From Cordia subcordata (Eukaryota; Streptophyta; Magnoliopsida; Boraginales; Cordiaceae): a stretch of DNA of 64,000 nt. The notes under the pieces were generated by a model that saw only the letters and a program-made list of their open reading frames with translations, had not been told where the DNA came from and searched no databases. A program made the position numbers and the translations under genes. Of the stretch, positions 11,789-21,221 are shown piece after piece (the stretch's first letter is position 1; the number at the start of each line of letters is the position of its first letter). The DNA is taken from assembly GCA_028554755.1 (NCBI GenBank), contig JAPTOF010000020.1, positions 997,001 through 1,061,000 on the forward strand, written 5' to 3'.

Positions 11789-13480
11789 CCCTTGTGCGAA
11801 GATCCTTCACAGAGAAAGACAATGGATCAAACTCAATGGAAACATTATTTTGACTAACAAAATTGACTAATAGAAATCAAATTATACTTCATAGTTGGAA
11901 CACACAAAACATTATTTAAGGAAAAAGATGCAAAAGAAGAGTGAAGTTTGGATTGACCGGCGTGAGTAATTTGCAAACCTGTGCCATCGCCTACATAAAG
12001 ATCATTAGGTCCTTCATATTGATGATGGAGAGACAAATTCTTGAGGTTTGTGGTGACAAGGTGAGAGGCACCTAAGTCTAAGAGCCATGTATTGCTAGAA
12101 GACTGTGTAACCACATTAGCAGAGGGTGAAGATGAAGGAGAAAATAACTTTTTGGCCGTGTGCCCACGTTTTTCACAAAATTGGCATATGATCGCTGACT
12201 TAGTGGAAGAATTAGACGTACCATGGGAACTTTGTCAAGAAGGTTGTGACTGGGAGAGACTGGAGAAAGAGTGTGCACCACATTCTGCTTGAGTGTTATT
12301 TCGTCGACTATTTGAGGGCCGGACAACATTGGTTGTAGGCGAAAGAAAACCATGAACACCTTGAGCCTTGAGCTCTTCTCTTTTCAAAAAGGCTTCATAC
12401 TCAATCAATTTATCATGAAGCTCGTCAAACAAAATAAGTGAGTCATGAGCTCATACACCAGCAGCAAGTTCCTTGAAAGCAGGTCCGACACCCTTGAGAG
12501 TATGGGTAATAAGATGTTGGGTTGGGATAGGGGACCCAACAAGTGTAAATTCGTCAGCAATATCACAAACTCGGGAAAGATAATATGCCATGGGCTGATT
12601 TCCTCAGGACAAAAGAGTTAGTTGTTCAGCTAAACCCTTGTGCGAAGATCCTTCACAGAGAAAGACAATGGATCAAACTCAATGGAAACATTATTTTGAC
12701 TAACAAAATTGACTAATAGAAATCAAATTATACTTCATAGTTGGAACACACAAAACATTATTTAAGGAAAAAGATGCAAAAGAAGAGTGAAGTTTGGATT
12801 GACCGGCGTGAGTAATTTGCAAACCTGTGCCATCGCCTACATAAAGATCATTAGGTCCTTCATATTGATGATGGAGAGACAAATTCTTGAGGTTTGTGGT
12901 GACAAGGTGAGAGGCACCTAAGTCTAAGAGCCATGTATTGCTAGAAGACTGTGTAACCACATTAGCAGAGGGTGAAGATGAAGGAGAAAATAACTTTTTG
13001 GCCGTGTGCCCACGTTTTTCACAAAATTGGCATATGATCGCTGACTTAGTGGAAGAATTAGACGTACCATGGGAACTTTGTCAAGAAGGTTGTGACTGGG
13101 AGAGACTGGAGAAAGAGTGTGCACCACATTCTGCTTGAGTGTTATTTCGTCGACTATTTGAGGGCCGGACAACATTGGTTGTAGGCGAAAGAAAACCATG
13201 AACACCTTGAGCCTTGAGCTCTTCTCTTTTCAAAAAGGCTTCATACTCAATCAATTTATCATGAAGCTCGTCAAACAAAATAAGTGAGTCATGAGCTCAT
13301 ACACCAGCAGCAAGTTCCTTGAAAGCAGGTCCGACACCCTTGAGAGTATGGGTAATAAGATGTTGGGTTGGGATAGGGGACCCAACAAGTGTAAATTCGT
13401 CAGCAATATCACAAACTCGGGAAAGATAATATGCCATGGGTTGATTTCCTCAGGACAAAAGAGTTAGTTGTTCAGCTAAA
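11789..13480. repeat. 846-bp tandem duplication, nearly identical copies
   Basis: Copy 1 is 11789-12634 and copy 2 is 12635-13480. I see one difference, GGGCTGATT against GGGTTGATT near the ends. The junction shares a CCC microhomology. The copies are far more similar to each other than the two LTRs are, so the duplication is much younger than the insertion, or it is an assembly artefact. Confidence 0.93.
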
Positions 13481-14185
13481 CCCATGATACGTGAGGAAGA
13501 TAGGTTGGTATAATTTTTTGCAAGTTTATGCCAAGCCTCAACAGATATTTTACAGGCTCAAATGACCGAAACAACTGTGGGGCTCAAAGAGCCAATAATG
13601 CCAAGAAATAGAAGTTGATCTTGGTATTTCCATGCAATGAACTTGCCAACGGATGTTTTACAAGCTCGAATGACCGGAACAATTGTGGGGCTCAAAGAGC
13701 CGATAATGCCAAGAAGTAGAAGTTGAACATGCCGCTCGTACAGCAGCGACAAGTTTCTTGAAGGCAAGTCCGACACCCTTGAGAGTATGGGTAATAAGAT
13801 ATTGGATTGGGACAGGGGACCCAACAAGTGCAAATTCGTCAGCAATATCACGAACTCGGGAAAGACAATCAACCATGGACTAATTTCCTCAGGACAAAAG
13901 AATTAGTTGTTCAGCTAAACCTATGATACGTGAGGAAGATGGGTTGGTATAATTTTTTGCAAGCTTGTGCCAAGCCTCAACGGATGTTTTACAGGCTCGA
14001 ATGACTGGAACAACTGTGGGGCTCAAAGAGCCGATAATGCCAAGAAGTAGAAGTTGATCTTGGCATTTCCATGCAATGAATTCTGGATTAGGCATTTGTT
14101 GGTTACCTTCAGCAATGATTTTCAAAAGGGCTGGACTAAGGCCATTAACATAACTTGTAAGATCATAACTAAAGAGACGCATCAA
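11854..14185 (-). pseudogene. copia gag, zinc knuckle and protease, duplicated
   Basis: Protease frames at 11854-12114 and 12700-12960 are identical and contain NTWLLDLGASHLVT, the aspartic protease DxGA motif. Adjacent frames carry gag and zinc-knuckle sequence in broken phase. The gag part (13481-14185) matches the UBN2-type gag region by layout (LTSYVNGLSPALL, then LAEQLILLS). The duplicate protease units come from an 846-bp tandem duplication, and older rearranged repeats lie within gag. Confidence 0.8.
13306..14090. repeat. Older nested repeats in the copia gag region
   Basis: A block at 13306-13640 recurs diverged at about 13745-14082 (period about 439 bp). Examples are CCGACACCCTTGAGAGTATG and CTCAGGACAAAAG. 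Within it, an about 80-bp piece at 13541-13620 recurs near 13637-13720 (GTGGGGCTCAAAGAGCC). These duplications have accumulated substitutions, unlike the 846-bp duplication. Confidence 0.8.
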
Positions 14186-14383
14186 ATTGCATTTTCCTAG
14201 AAAAATAATTTGTGGGTGTTAATTTAAGGGGTAATTGTACTGTATTAATAGCAATAAGGCCGAAATTGGTATTTGTAGAGTTATTAGAAGTGGTTTCAGA
14301 CGAAGTTTTAGAGTCCACCAAAGTCGCCATAGCGTGAATGAGCAATAGACCAAGAATTAGAACTTGTTAGAGTTTGAGAAAAA

Positions 14384-14393
14384 GCTAATACCA
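14384..14393 (-). other. Primer-binding site of the copia element
   Basis: The complement reads TGGTATTAGC, close to the usual copia primer site TGGTATCAGAGC complementary to initiator methionine tRNA. It directly follows the LTR terminus at 14394. Confidence 0.7.
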
Positions 14394-14603
14394 TAAAAAC
14401 AGCAAGATATTTTAGTGGAGAAAAATCACTACTTTTCATTATAGTGGCTGTATAGCTTTTATACACATTTACATACAATAAATTTGAGTCATTCGAATTA
14501 CAAAGTAGGATAAGGACTTATCTATTTGTTACAAAACATTATCACATGTGATGAACTTATCTATCTATTTCAAAACATTATCACATATGGTTATTTCCTA
14601 ATA
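14394..14603 (-). repeat. 5' LTR of the copia element
   Basis: 210 bp, homologous to 8511-8717. It is followed on the plus-strand right by the CTATT target duplication at 14604-14608. Confidence 0.9.
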
Positions 14604-14608
14604 CTATT

Positions 14609-15179
14609 GCTTCCTTTTCTCAGCTTGTATATGGCTTGATCATCTCCTATTATTGATCAGAAATCTCTTATTGTGTCTTGTATCTTGTCTTAGATTGGCT
14701 TTGTTGTCTGTCTTTCAAGATAAGACTTGTATTTTGTATCTTGACTTCTAAGGATCTAACCAAATTGTCCATTTGAAAAAATTGAAACTCTTCTATTGGA
14801 TGATCATAATACTTTTTAAAAATCAAAATTCTTGATCAATAAGATACCAATTTAGATGATTGACTCACTCCTTACTAGAAATAGTCGCAGGAAAACCTTT
14901 GACAACGCGGTTCCTTATTTCTCAATGATATTCCACGATCAAGACAATTAGTTGAATTTCGTGAGACCATTTATATTTCATTGATATCTTTATAAATCAA
15001 CTTTGCATTTTCTATTTTCATATATATGGAGCTTGACTCTTTGTTTCTACCATAATACTTCATCGAACTCATCCTTGCAAGATTGCTAGGATTGATCTAT
15101 TGATTGTCTAGAAAGCATTTACTAATATATCTTGAAAGCCACATGCTAATTTATCATTTTCACAGATGTATATAAGTTG
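14609..15179. other. Intergenic, possibly ATPase intron relic
   Basis: Mostly unrecognised AT-rich sequence. The last about 40 bp (ATGCTAATTTATC, then TTTTCACAG, then ATGTATATAAG) resemble the end of the AAA-ATPase intron near 6669-6708. This suggests that the ATPase duplicate extends slightly left of the recognisable coding fragment. Confidence 0.4.
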
Positions 15180-16770
15180 AAATTGTCAGGCATATTGAAT
15201 TTCATGAGGTATTATATGGTCATACTTTGGTGATCCCATAGGTAATAGTTTTCACAACTATTCATATAGACAAGACTGGTCCTGCATTGGTAATGGAAGT
15301 GTTTTCTTGTTTAATAGGGAGAATGGCTGAGGGCAGGAGGTTTTCTTTCCATCCAAAGTGTGCTAAAATTAAACTTACTCATCTTAGCTTTGCTGACAAT
15401 GTTATGATCTTTAGTTGAATTGACTTGAATTCTATTAAAGCAATTAAGGAGATTCTCTTGATTTTTAGCAAAATGTCTTAGATCAATGTTTGCTGAGAAA
15501 AGTTGTGTATGTTTTGAAGGGTACGGTAGTATCTTAGCTGGTTTAATACTTGATGAAGTGGGCTTCAAAGAAGGGAGCTTACCTATTAATTACTTGGGTA
15601 TTCCTTTGACTACTAGAAGGATCTCTACTACTGCTTGTTCTCCCCTTTTGGAAAAACTCAAGAAGTAGATTGATCATTAGTTAGCAAGGGCATTGAGTTT
15701 ACCTGGTCACACAGTGCTTATAAAATCTGTGTTGGCTCAATTACATGTATATTGGCCAAGTATGATTATCCTCTCTAAGAGTGCTATTGTGGAGCTTGAA
15801 AGAAAGTTTATAGCTTTTCTTTGGCATGGAAACCATTCTAGTGCAATAGGTGCCAAAGTTAGTTGGCATGTTGTTTGTCACAAAAAAGAGAAAGGAGGAT
15901 TGTGTATTGGATGAATTAAGGCCATCAACACTACTTTTGTATAGAAGAGGATCTAGCATCTTTTGGTTGACAATCAGGCTTTTTGGTGTCAATGTATTAA
16001 TCAATGCTATCTGAAAGGGAGAAATTAATGGGAGGTTGATAGTAAGTTTGGAGTGTCTTGGCAGTGGCGGAAATTGATCAAGCATCACAATCAAGCTAAG
16101 GTGCGGATGTTAAACTTGAGTAGTAATCAGATTTCCTGGTCTGGTAATAGCTCAAGGATCTTTAGTATCTCTTGACCATGGGAGAAAATCAATACCATTG
16201 GGCTATTGGGGATAGGCAACATATATTTTTTTAGTGTGGCTTGGTTAGAAGAATTTGGAGAAGATTTGGTTCTTTGTTGCAATTGGAATAATTGGACTAG
16301 AGTTGGGATGATATTGGGAGTCTATGCAACAAGTTTGAGAGGAATGATAGCTTTTAGGCGACCCTGTTTATACTTGTGCTGGGAGGCATTATGGCTGAGG
16401 TTTAGTATGAGAGAAATAGAAGACTTATTTGTAAAGAGTTCTTGACAGAAGGGCATATTTTTTTACTGTATCTTTAACTTGATTAGGATGAAAATTTTTA
16501 GGTCTAGTAGATATCTATGTAATATACAGAACGTCTATATTACTAATCGGTGGAAGGTAGAAGAAGTTTTAGCTTGAGTTGTTTCGCTATTAGATGTAAA
16601 TGATGGGTTGAAACTTAATGAAATTTGTTTTGCTTTCCTAGTAAAAAAGAGTGGTCCCGCATTATTGTGCCCCAAACAAATGAATATGCATATTCGTATG
16701 TTAACTATTGTACTTATCTGAGTCCGTAAAAATGGTTCAAATTCTAATAAACTTGTCCTTATTCAATCCA
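15180..16770 (+). pseudogene. AAA-ATPase fragment split by a LINE
   Basis: 15180-15288 aligns with the intact gene around 7379-7480: TTGTCAGGCATATTGAATTT, then the ACTATTCATATAGACAAGA block, then CCTGCATTG. The alignment resumes at 16652 (CCCGCATTATTGTGCCCC, then ATATGCATATTCGTATG, then TATTGTACTTATC), matching 7475-7575. The intervening 15289-16651 is a LINE insertion. Indels break the frame on both sides, so this is a second dead duplicate of the ATPase. Confidence 0.85.
15289..16651 (+). mobile_element. 5'-truncated LINE (non-LTR retrotransposon)
   Basis: A degenerate reverse transcriptase C-terminal region reads PKCAKIKLTHLSFADN (an FADD-type motif with D changed to N), then EGSLPINYLGIPLTTRR, then ALSLPGHTVLIKSVLAQLH, then VSWHVVCHKKEKGGLCIG. 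This is the usual order in plant LINE ORF2. In-frame stops are present. The element ends in an A-rich GTAAAAAAG and is flanked by a 12-bp duplication with one mismatch (TGGTCCTGCATT at 15277-15288, TGGTCCCGCATT at 16652-16663), as expected for target-primed reverse transcription. Confidence 0.88.
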
Positions 16771-17005
16771 AGTATAAAATCTTTAGTTGTTATCGTGCCA
16801 TTCTAAAAGAAGAAAAGGCTTGAATTTATATGTTTTTATCAAGGTATATTAGTTCATGATTCATGAATTTTTAGTTACCTCCAATTAAAGCACTCATCAA
16901 TGTATTGGAGAAGTCCAAAGATTCATCAAATATCCAAAAGATAAATTGGGCTCTTGGCTTGTGTTCTCGCATGCACAATTATTGCTGCTCGTCCTCTGAC
17001 GTCTT

Positions 17006-17317
17006 ATGTCATCAAGTGTGATGCTTCGCAAGTCTTCAATTGCTTTTATTTGTTATCGGTATCTGATTGGATGTTGCATCCAAAATTCAGAATGCCCAAT
17101 ATCTCCTGTCTTTGAGTACGAGTCGCTTTTTCCACATGTTTTCTGGAATGCCAACCGAGTGTTGAATTGGGTTGCTCGAGCTGTTAAAATAGGTTCTCTT
17201 CCTATTTTCTTAAATTATTGTTGCTCGTACAAAACGATACTCATTCTTGAGGCATTGGGTGATGTTATATTTATAAAATTGCTTTCCCAACAAAAAAAAA
17301 AATATTTATTTTCTTAA
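17006..17317 (+). other. Open frame, possible LINE RNase H remnant
   Basis: A 103-codon frame contains WNANRVLNWVARAVKIGSLP, reminiscent of the C-terminal RNase H end of plant LINE polyproteins (REANRVADWLA-like). It has no other recognisable domain, ends in a poly-A-like run and lies beside other transposon debris. This is a weak call. Confidence 0.3.
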
Positions 17318-17686
17318 CAATATATATTAAATAGATTTTCTAAAAGGGGAGAGAATATTTTAGACCTAAGCAACTGGAAAATTCACGTAAAATTAACAAC
17401 GAAAAATCTGTACATTGTGATGAACCGGTCCAGTAATAAAATTCAGACTTTTCAACTGCATCTAAATACCTGAGCATGGGCTAATCACTAAATAGCCCAA
17501 TTTCTGGCTCTAAAGCCCGAACAGGTTCCCATCACCATCTTTTCCCCCCCCCCCCCGTCAAAGTTTATACCTACATCAGTAACTGGAGGAAAAGCAGTCA
17601 ACGTGAAGATCCAACGGTTAGGATTATCCCTTATCTATCTCTTAATGCCGAATCCAACGGCCATAATTATTCCTCGAATGTTTTTC
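17318..17686. other. Intergenic, upstream of SPCS1
   Basis: AT-rich, with a C-homopolymer at 17544-17556. No gene seen. Confidence 0.5.
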
Positions 17687-17689
17687 TTG

Positions 17690-19012
17690 AAAATATAAAA
17701 CGCATCAGCTGATGCTCTCAGTCCTCACTCCTTTCAGACATCGGCCTCGTGTTCAGAGTCTTCGCTTCCACTGTAAATACTCTCAACCTATACATATTCA
17801 ATTCTCTGTGTGTGTGTGTGTGCGTGTGATATTTTTTATGCTAATTTTGCTGTGCTTTTGCTAACTTGTTGCAGATCTCAATTATAGATGCATCTATACA
17901 TGTTTAAATTCTCATTTCTATATACTTATATATGTGTATGATGCATACTGTTTCGTATATAGATTATGTATTGTCTCTAATTTATGATTTGTTCTTCGTT
18001 GAGTTTTAGTGAATGAATTCGTTGTTGAACTTGTTTTGTTATTGAATTTTTTCCCTTTTTTTTTCATTTGTAAAACTTTATGCATATAATTTGTTAGTTA
18101 GACATAATTTTTAGATGGCGTTCCCAATCCCTGTGTTACTCTCGGGAGCGACCGTGTTACGGTTGAAATCCGTGATCGCTCATTCTTGTTGAGAGCCATT
18201 TCCTCTGTGAGCTCTAATAAGAGAGCCATATATTGGGTTAGATTTAGGGCTTGTTTGGATTGGCTTTTTTTTAAAACGCTTTTCAAGTGCTTTTTCTTGA
18301 GAAGCATAAAAATTGTAACTTTCTGAAAAAAGCTGTGCCTTTTTTTCCCCCTCTCTCCAGAGATTCAGTTTATTTTGGAAGCAAACGTAGTTATGCAAAA
18401 AGAATTTACTGCTTTCAGGGGAAATAAGTACTTTCCTTAGGAAAAGCCAATCCAAGCAGGCGCCTGATTATCTCGAGAGCCATATACTCTCTGATGTTTA
18501 ATTGAATTCGAGAATCATGTATTCCGTAGGTCTATTTACTCCCTAGAAGTCAATACTTTGTTAATTCTATGCATGTGAGATTTGAAATAGAAAAATTGGT
18601 CGAAACAATGTTGATTTCCAGTGTAATTTTACCATTTGAGCTCATTAAAATTGACTAAGTCTGGCTCTATGTTTAGAATTTATGGGAAAACAACCAAAGA
18701 AAATTAATCATATCGTCTTAATTAGATTTTAGTCATTTTACAACTATTTCATTCTTTCATTTTGTCATACAATATATACATATATACATACATTTATAAG
18801 TATATAATGTACTCCATTCTTTCATTTTCTTATGCCCTGTACCTGCGCATAGCGCAACCTTGATATATGATCTTGCTCATCTTTCATTTTGTTATCCCCA
18901 GACCCTATGCAAAGCGAGAGCTTTCAGCTTTGGGCTTCCTCATGCATATATAAGACATATGTAAACACCAGAGAGCATACTGATACGTTTGTTTTGTGAT
19001 CTATTATGGTAG
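17690..19012 (+). promoter_or_regulatory. SPCS1 promoter and probable leader intron
   Basis: A TATA-like ATATAAAA near 17693 is followed by a CT-rich leader and a possible donor at CTTCCACT|GTAAATAC (about 17772). The acceptor GGTAG at 19011-19012 directly precedes the ATG, so a leader intron of about 1.2 kb is likely. It contains a (GT)n run at 17807-17828 and a MITE at 18247-18464. Leader splice sites other than the acceptor are uncertain. Confidence 0.45.
18247..18464. mobile_element. Tourist-like MITE in the SPCS1 leader region
   Basis: About 218 bp with ends GGGCTTGTTTGGATTGGC and GCCAATCCAAGCAGGCGC, imperfect inverted repeats of the same type as the element at 2947. It has a left TTA flank. 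The right flank has decayed. Open frames on the minus strand across it are not genes. Confidence 0.7.
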
Positions 19013-19291
19013 ATGGATTGGCAAGGGCAAAAGTTAGCAGAGCAATTGATGCAGATATTGCTGGTGTGCTTTGCTGTGGTGGCATTCGTCACTGGCTACG
19101 TGTTGGGCTCCTTTCAGCTGATGATGATTATATATGCTAGCGGAGTTGTGTTTACTTCACTCGTAACTATCCCCAATTGGCCTTTCTTCAATCACCACCC
19201 ACTTAATTGGTTGGACCCAAATGAGGCCGAGAAGCATCCAAAGCCACAGCCTTTTAGCTCTAGTTCGAAGAAGAAGAGTGCTAAGAAGTAG
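19013..19291 (+). CDS. SPCS1: Signal peptidase complex subunit 1 (SPC12)
   Basis: 92 aa, the normal length for plant SPC12-family proteins. The sequence begins MDWQGQKLAEQLMQ. It has two hydrophobic membrane segments (about 14-31 and 36-53) separated by a very short loop. A conserved PNWPFFNHHPLNWLDP segment follows, then a basic lysine-rich C-terminus. The protein is an accessory ER-membrane subunit of the signal peptidase complex that removes signal peptides from secretory proteins, with both ends facing the cytosol. The coding part is one exon and the ATG abuts a splice acceptor (GGTAG|ATG), so the upstream exon should be wholly untranslated. The start is supported by the family N-terminus. 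Confidence 0.92.
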   Translation: MDWQGQKLAEQLMQILLVCFAVVAFVTGYVLGSFQLMMIIYASGVVFTSLVTIPNWPFFNHHPLNWLDPNEAEKHPKPQPFSSSSKKKSAKK

Positions 19292-19538
19292 TTTATTTGA
19301 CTGATGTTAAAAGAATTTTTGATAGAAATCTTCGTGATGGCAATGATGTATGGTTTGAACTAACAGAAACCAATACTTGGCTTACCCTTAACGTTACTCT
19401 ACATTGGCCAAAGCAAACTTCTTGTTGCATCACCTTGAATCTTGCTGTCCATTTTCTGTCTGAATCTAGTTTTCTTTTGAGGTTCTTCCCCTTTTACTTG
19501 AACTAGGAAACTGTAGCTTGAGCTGACTTGTGCTATAA

Positions 19539-19649
19539 AGAGTGTGTTTGGCAGTGCCTTTTCGGATAAGCACCTAAAATAAAGACCTCCTGTCACTAGC
19601 TTTTTGGGTGCTTATAAGAACCCAAATAAGCGCTGCCAAACACCCTCTA
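19539..19649. mobile_element. Small MITE with GTTTGGCAG-type ends
   Basis: About 110 bp with inverted ends GTGTTTGGCAGTGC and GCGCTGCCAAACACCCTCT and an inner ATAAGCACC / GGTGCTTAT pairing. It is non-coding. The superfamily is uncertain because the target duplication is unclear. Confidence 0.65.
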
Positions 19650-20749
19650 AGAACTGCTTCCCAAGATGATATCCTGTGCTTGCTCGCTTTGTGGGTGTTA
19701 ATAAGATGGATTAAGGATGTGCTGCGTTGCTCTACTTAATTATATACTTCAAGTTAGAAGGCTATTGGGTTTTAACTTATTGCGTCCTTGCATTGGAGAT
19801 CATCTAGATTTCGAAGCAAATTTCTTATTTCTCATGTTTCTCGTGGTTTTATTCGAGGCTTTCTTTAATGAAAGTGTTACAGATCATTTCATATGTCTTG
19901 GCTTAATTTAATGCCATTGCATGCTCGCATTTGTTTGAAAGATTATATGTCTTGAAGAGAACATTCACTCAGTCAGGCTTCTATGCCTGATGTCTGTTTT
20001 TTGAAGATGTGGAGTATGTCCTACGAGATTCATGTTCTCTACCTCTCGGACCCCTAGTTAACATATTGACATGGATAAAAGAATGAAACATTCTCTAAAA
20101 TGATTGTAAAATAATTATCGTGTTCTATATCTCTTAGACCTTTTACTACTTAAGAATCCTCAATTAACTTATCGATGAGATAATAGAGACGAAACATTCT
20201 CTAAAATGATTGAAGAATAATTATTTATCTTTTAGCCTCTACCTCCTTTAGAAGGAAGAATGGGGGTCTGTCATTTCTCGAACGTGTGAATTGTGTGTTT
20301 CAAATATATTCATTTATTTTGCCGTAGGACTATCCATAAAGTCACATTGATTGCTATTCATATGACTTTATGAAGGGATTTAAAACCGATAAAGTCATCT
20401 TAATTGCTATTTGTAAGATTATCCATGACGTAAATTTTCTGTTGGTGCTGTAACATTATGAAAAGATTTAAAATCGATAACTATCGAATAAAGGTTTCAT
20501 TTGGCTTTTCTTTTTCTCTAATTTTATTGTTTTCCCTAACGATCAAGTCATATTGATTGCTATTCCTTTACTATTGCGCGTAACATACCGACCACAATAT
20601 TCTCTCTGTCGACTTCTTTCATGGGTTATTATTATACATACATTTAGCTCGCCGGCTTTTCCAAATTCTAAGAGTTAATGATAATGACTTCCAGAGTAAT
20701 TATTTAAATTATGATAAAATTAGCTTAAAATGCAAGACTAGAAAATTAA
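19650..20749. other. Intergenic, nothing recognised
   Basis: AT-rich, with a diverged local duplication near 20070-20220 (GAAACATTCTCTAAAATGATTG occurs twice, about 115 bp apart). The open frame at 19717-19911 has no domain. Confidence 0.5.
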
Positions 20750-21221
20750 GAGAGTGTTTGGTTTGGCTTTTTTTTTTTTTTTGGGTTAAACCTACTTAAA
20801 GCTTAATTTGAGTTAATGAAAGTGTTTGTTTTAATAAAAAAAATCTTTTTTTAAATGACTTTAAGTAGAAAATAAAAAGCTCCTAACTCTAGCTTTTGCT
20901 TTTTTTAGCTTTAAACACTTTGAAAAAAAACAAATTTGATCAAATCATTTACTATCTTATCTTTACTTTTTTGTTTTTATTACTAAAATGTCTTTACTCT
21001 TTTATTTTATACTTACCTTTTAAATTCTATTTTAATATCTTTAATAGCTATTTTAACCAAATAAATTATTTTTTAACCCAATTTAATCAAACATGTAATA
21101 TTTATTTTTATAACTACAACTTTATTCAAATATGTAACTACTTAAAATCAATAATAAAAAAGCCGCTTAAATCTACAAGTACTTTAAATAACTTTTTGAT
21201 AAATCAATCCAAACATCCTCT
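20750..21221. mobile_element. MITE-like element with GTTTGG ends
   Basis: The AT-rich block starts GAGAGTGTTTGGTTTGGC and ends TCAATCCAAACATCCTC, imperfect terminal inverted repeats. It spans about 470 bp. A 136-codon low-complexity frame inside (F, L, N, Y rich) reflects the AT content and is not a gene. Confidence 0.6.

Larger units (their letters stand above)
8511..14603 (-). mobile_element. Degenerate Ty1/copia LTR retrotransposon
   Basis: About 6.1 kb with about 210-bp LTRs and a 5-bp target duplication CTATT (8506-8510 and 14604-14608). Read on the minus strand, the order is gag, zinc knuckle, protease, integrase, reverse transcriptase, RNase H, which is the Ty1/copia order. A primer-binding-site-like sequence TGGTATTAGC (14384-14393, complement), resembling the initiator-Met tRNA primer site, abuts the LTR end. 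The frames are broken by stops and frameshifts, so the copy is dead. The gag-protease part contains several internal duplications. It inserted into sequence next to AAA-ATPase fragments. Confidence 0.95.

Noticed and set aside
8511..14603. Endogenous virus with an envelope gene
   Set aside because: Domain order is plain Ty1/copia and no envelope-like frame is present.
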